DNA from: Gammaproteobacteria bacterium | Lineage (GTDB): Bacteria; Pseudomonadota; Gammaproteobacteria; Xanthomonadales; Xanthomonadaceae | Direction of reading: 5' to 3' | DNA length: 7,673 nt | Assembly (NCBI GenBank): GCA_030431185.1 | Contig: JAUIJO010000155.1 | Location: 1-7,673, forward strand | Part shown: piece by piece, positions 6,489-7,673 of the stretch | Position numbering within the stretch: position 1 is the stretch's first letter | How the letters are laid out: each line of letters starts with the position of its first letter | Program-made: the position numbers and the translations under genes | Notes under the pieces: generated by a model | Told to the model about the DNA's origin: nothing | The model's input: only the letters and a program-made list of their open reading frames with translations | Database searches by the model: none

Positions 6489-7184
6489 TCAGGCGTTCAT
6501 CCGGCTGTCGCGTGGCAGCTGCGTCCGCAGGAAGGCCATCTGGTCGGCGAGGATGTTGCGGTTGGACAGGATCAGGTGTTCGATCCAGCTCGGCCGGTAA
6601 GGTACCGCCAGCAGGGGCATGTTGGCCTGGTGCGGCGTGCGGTTGCCCTTGCGCGAATTGCAGTTGAAGCACGCCGAGACCACGTTCTCCCAGATGTCGC
6701 GGCCGCCCTTGGACACGGGCTGCACGTGGTCGCGGGTAAGCCTGGGTCGCGATTGCTTCTGTCCGCAGTACAGGCACAGGTGGCTGTCGCGCGCGAACAG
6801 GGCGCTGTTGGTCAGGGCGGGGGTGGGATCGAGGGCGCTGGCGCGTGCGTGGCCGCGCGCGGCGATGATCGGCGGCAGGTCGAGCAGGCTCTGTTCACCG
6901 GTGATGCGGTTGATGCCGCCATGCACGCGCAGGCACGGATCGCCCAGCGTCCATGCCACCGCATCGCGGGCGTACAGGCAGGCGGCGTCCTGCCAGCTCA
7001 TCCAGTCGAGCACGCGACCGCAAGCGTCCAGCGACAGCAGCCGGACCGAGTTCAGGCGTTCGAGGGGATGGCGGGAGACCGCGTGCAGGTCGACCCGCGA
7101 CGCCAAGGCGTCCAGGTCGCTTCGAAGCGTGGCTTCGGGCGTCCCGGCGTGGACCAAGCGTAGTGGCGCTCTATCGGTCTCCAT
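6489..7184 (-). CDS. HNH endonuclease-family protein
   Basis: A 231-residue protein with a C-terminal HNH zinc-finger nuclease module at about 130-186. A first CxxC (137-140), RDHVQP (151-156) with the putative catalytic Asp-His, Asn167 in ENVVSACFNC, and a second CxxC (172-175) are followed by NSRKGNRTP. The module is intact. HNH proteins cleave nucleic acids with a single metal ion. This stand-alone chromosomal type occurs widely in bacteria without an assigned role; there is no intron, phage or toxin context here. The C-terminal WIEHL and RNILADQMAFL stretch looks like a conserved family tail. The ATG at 7184 gives the longest frame but has no Shine-Dalgarno, and it falls only about five bases after the start predicted for the TACACA/TATAAG promoter. 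A near-leaderless mRNA, or a later start (TTG at codon 10 or ATG at codon 62), are the options; I favour 7184 moderately. Confidence 0.85.
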   Translation of the reverse strand: METDRAPLRLVHAGTPEATLRSDLDALASRVDLHAVSRHPLERLNSVRLLSLDACGRVLDWMSWQDAACLYARDAVAWTLGDPCLRVHGGINRITGEQSLLDLPPIIAARGHARASALDPTPALTNSALFARDSHLCLYCGQKQSRPRLTRDHVQPVSKGGRDIWENVVSACFNCNSRKGNRTPHQANMPLLAVPYRPSWIEHLILSNRNILADQMAFLRTQLPRDSRMNA

Positions 7185-7195
7185 CGGGTCATCAG

Positions 7196-7224
7196 CTTAT
7201 ACGCCTTTGTTGACGTTTTGTGTA
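7196..7224 (-). promoter_or_regulatory. Candidate sigma70 promoter for the HNH gene
   Basis: TACACA (-35, 7219-7224, four of six) and TATAAG (-10, 7196-7201, five of six) are spaced by exactly 17 bases in a locally AT-rich island within very GC-rich DNA. This is the best promoter match I found in the window. Transcription would begin near 7189, about five bases before the proposed ATG. Confidence 0.5.
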
Positions 7225-7295
7225 GATACCGCCCGCCGGGGCAGGTCGGCGCTGCGGGTGCCCCTTGCTCGGCTGCCCGACGTTCCTTTCCGGAA

Positions 7296-7673
7296 CTAGA
7301 GCGGCTTCCCCATCTTCAACAGGTCCACGTCGAACCCGTGCGCGAGGTACAGGCGTCGCGCCCGTTCGTTGCCCGGGAACACCGACAGCGTGAGGCGTTC
7401 GCACCGGTGGGCACGGGCGAAGGTCTCGGCATGCGCCAGCAGGGTGCGCGCCAGCCCCCGGCCCTCGAAACGGGGATCGACCGCGAGGTCGGAGACATGG
7501 CAGGTCGCCGCGCCGCCGAAGAAGTCCCGGTCCAGTTGCAGGTGCACGAAACCGACGGGATCGCCGTCCACCTCCACCACGAAGAAACGGGAATGCGCCG
7601 GGCGTTCCTCCAGGTGCCGGGCCAGGTCGGCGCGCACGCCGGCGCCCACGGTCTCGCGACTGCGGCCACGGGG
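7296..7673 (-). CDS. GNAT-family N-acetyltransferase, N-terminus cut by window edge
   Basis: The last 125 residues of a GNAT-fold acyltransferase that moves an acetyl group from acetyl-CoA to an amine. The visible part holds the central strands (RFFVVEVDGDPVGFVHLQL), the strand-4 segment HVSDLAVDP, the acetyl-CoA pyrophosphate-binding loop RFEGRGLARTLL (the R/Q-x-x-G-x-G/A signature), and the typical C-terminal ERLTLSVFPGNERARRLYLAHGF, ending with KMGKPL. The frame stays open to the right edge, so the true start is outside. A GTG at 7649 is in frame but would remove part of the first helix, so I do not use it. GNAT proteins generally run 140-180 residues, so perhaps 20-50 are missing. The substrate cannot be read from the sequence. 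The 111-base gap to the HNH gene and that gene's own promoter suggest separate transcription. Confidence 0.88.
   Translation of the reverse strand, partial: PRGRSRETVGAGVRADLARHLEERPAHSRFFVVEVDGDPVGFVHLQLDRDFFGGAATCHVSDLAVDPRFEGRGLARTLLAHAETFARAHRCERLTLSVFPGNERARRLYLAHGFDVDLLKMGKPL

Noticed and set aside
7228..7246. GC hairpin upstream of the HNH gene as a terminator for the GNAT gene
   Set aside because: The stem has a bulge and only seven pairs, no T-run follows, and it sits just upstream of the candidate promoter.
1..7673. CRISPR array, insertion sequence, tRNA or rRNA
   Set aside because: I found no regularly spaced direct repeats, transposase motifs, terminal inverted repeats or tRNA-like cloverleaf on either strand by eye.

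Overview
The window is very GC-rich. The Dxs protein reads like the Xanthomonadaceae version of the enzyme, and the HNH protein next door also looks like the one carried by that family. I therefore infer a gammaproteobacterium of the Xanthomonas/Lysobacter/Luteimonas group. This comes from remembered family sequences, not a database search. All six genes I accept lie on the minus strand, so in transcription order the window reads from high to low coordinates. The large plus-strand open frames are GC-driven shadows.

In transcription order: (i) the C-terminal part of a GNAT acetyltransferase, cut by the right edge (7296-7673); (ii) an HNH endonuclease-family protein (6489-7184) with a good sigma70-like promoter so close that the mRNA would be nearly leaderless; (iii) an intergenic stretch with a candidate promoter and inverted repeats; (iv) a 364-residue protein of unknown function with N- and C-terminal domains joined by a long Ala/Pro linker (5146-6240); (v) dxs, the first enzyme of the MEP isoprenoid pathway (3097-5016), with its own candidate promoter; (vi) after an 89-base gap holding two hairpins, a tightly coupled three-gene lipid operon (1-3007). 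The operon encodes a fatty acid hydroxylase/sterol desaturase-superfamily membrane enzyme, a fatty acid desaturase-family membrane enzyme, and a StlD/DarB-type ketosynthase that runs off the left edge. Its genes overlap as ATGA and TGATG, so translation is probably coupled.

The lipid operon is the most interesting part. StlD/DarB ketosynthases join two acyl chains into cyclohexanedione precursors of dialkylresorcinols or stilbenes. Here the ketosynthase has intact Cys-His-Asn catalytic residues and continues past its normal end, through a Pro/Ala linker, into a helical segment. That segment looks like the start of a haem-oxygenase-like (iron-containing redox enzyme) domain. Together with two histidine-box di-iron membrane oxidases, this suggests a pathway that makes and oxidatively tailors an unusual acyl-derived lipid. 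The product cannot be read from the sequence, and a DarA-type aromatase or acyl carrier protein, if present, would lie beyond the left edge.
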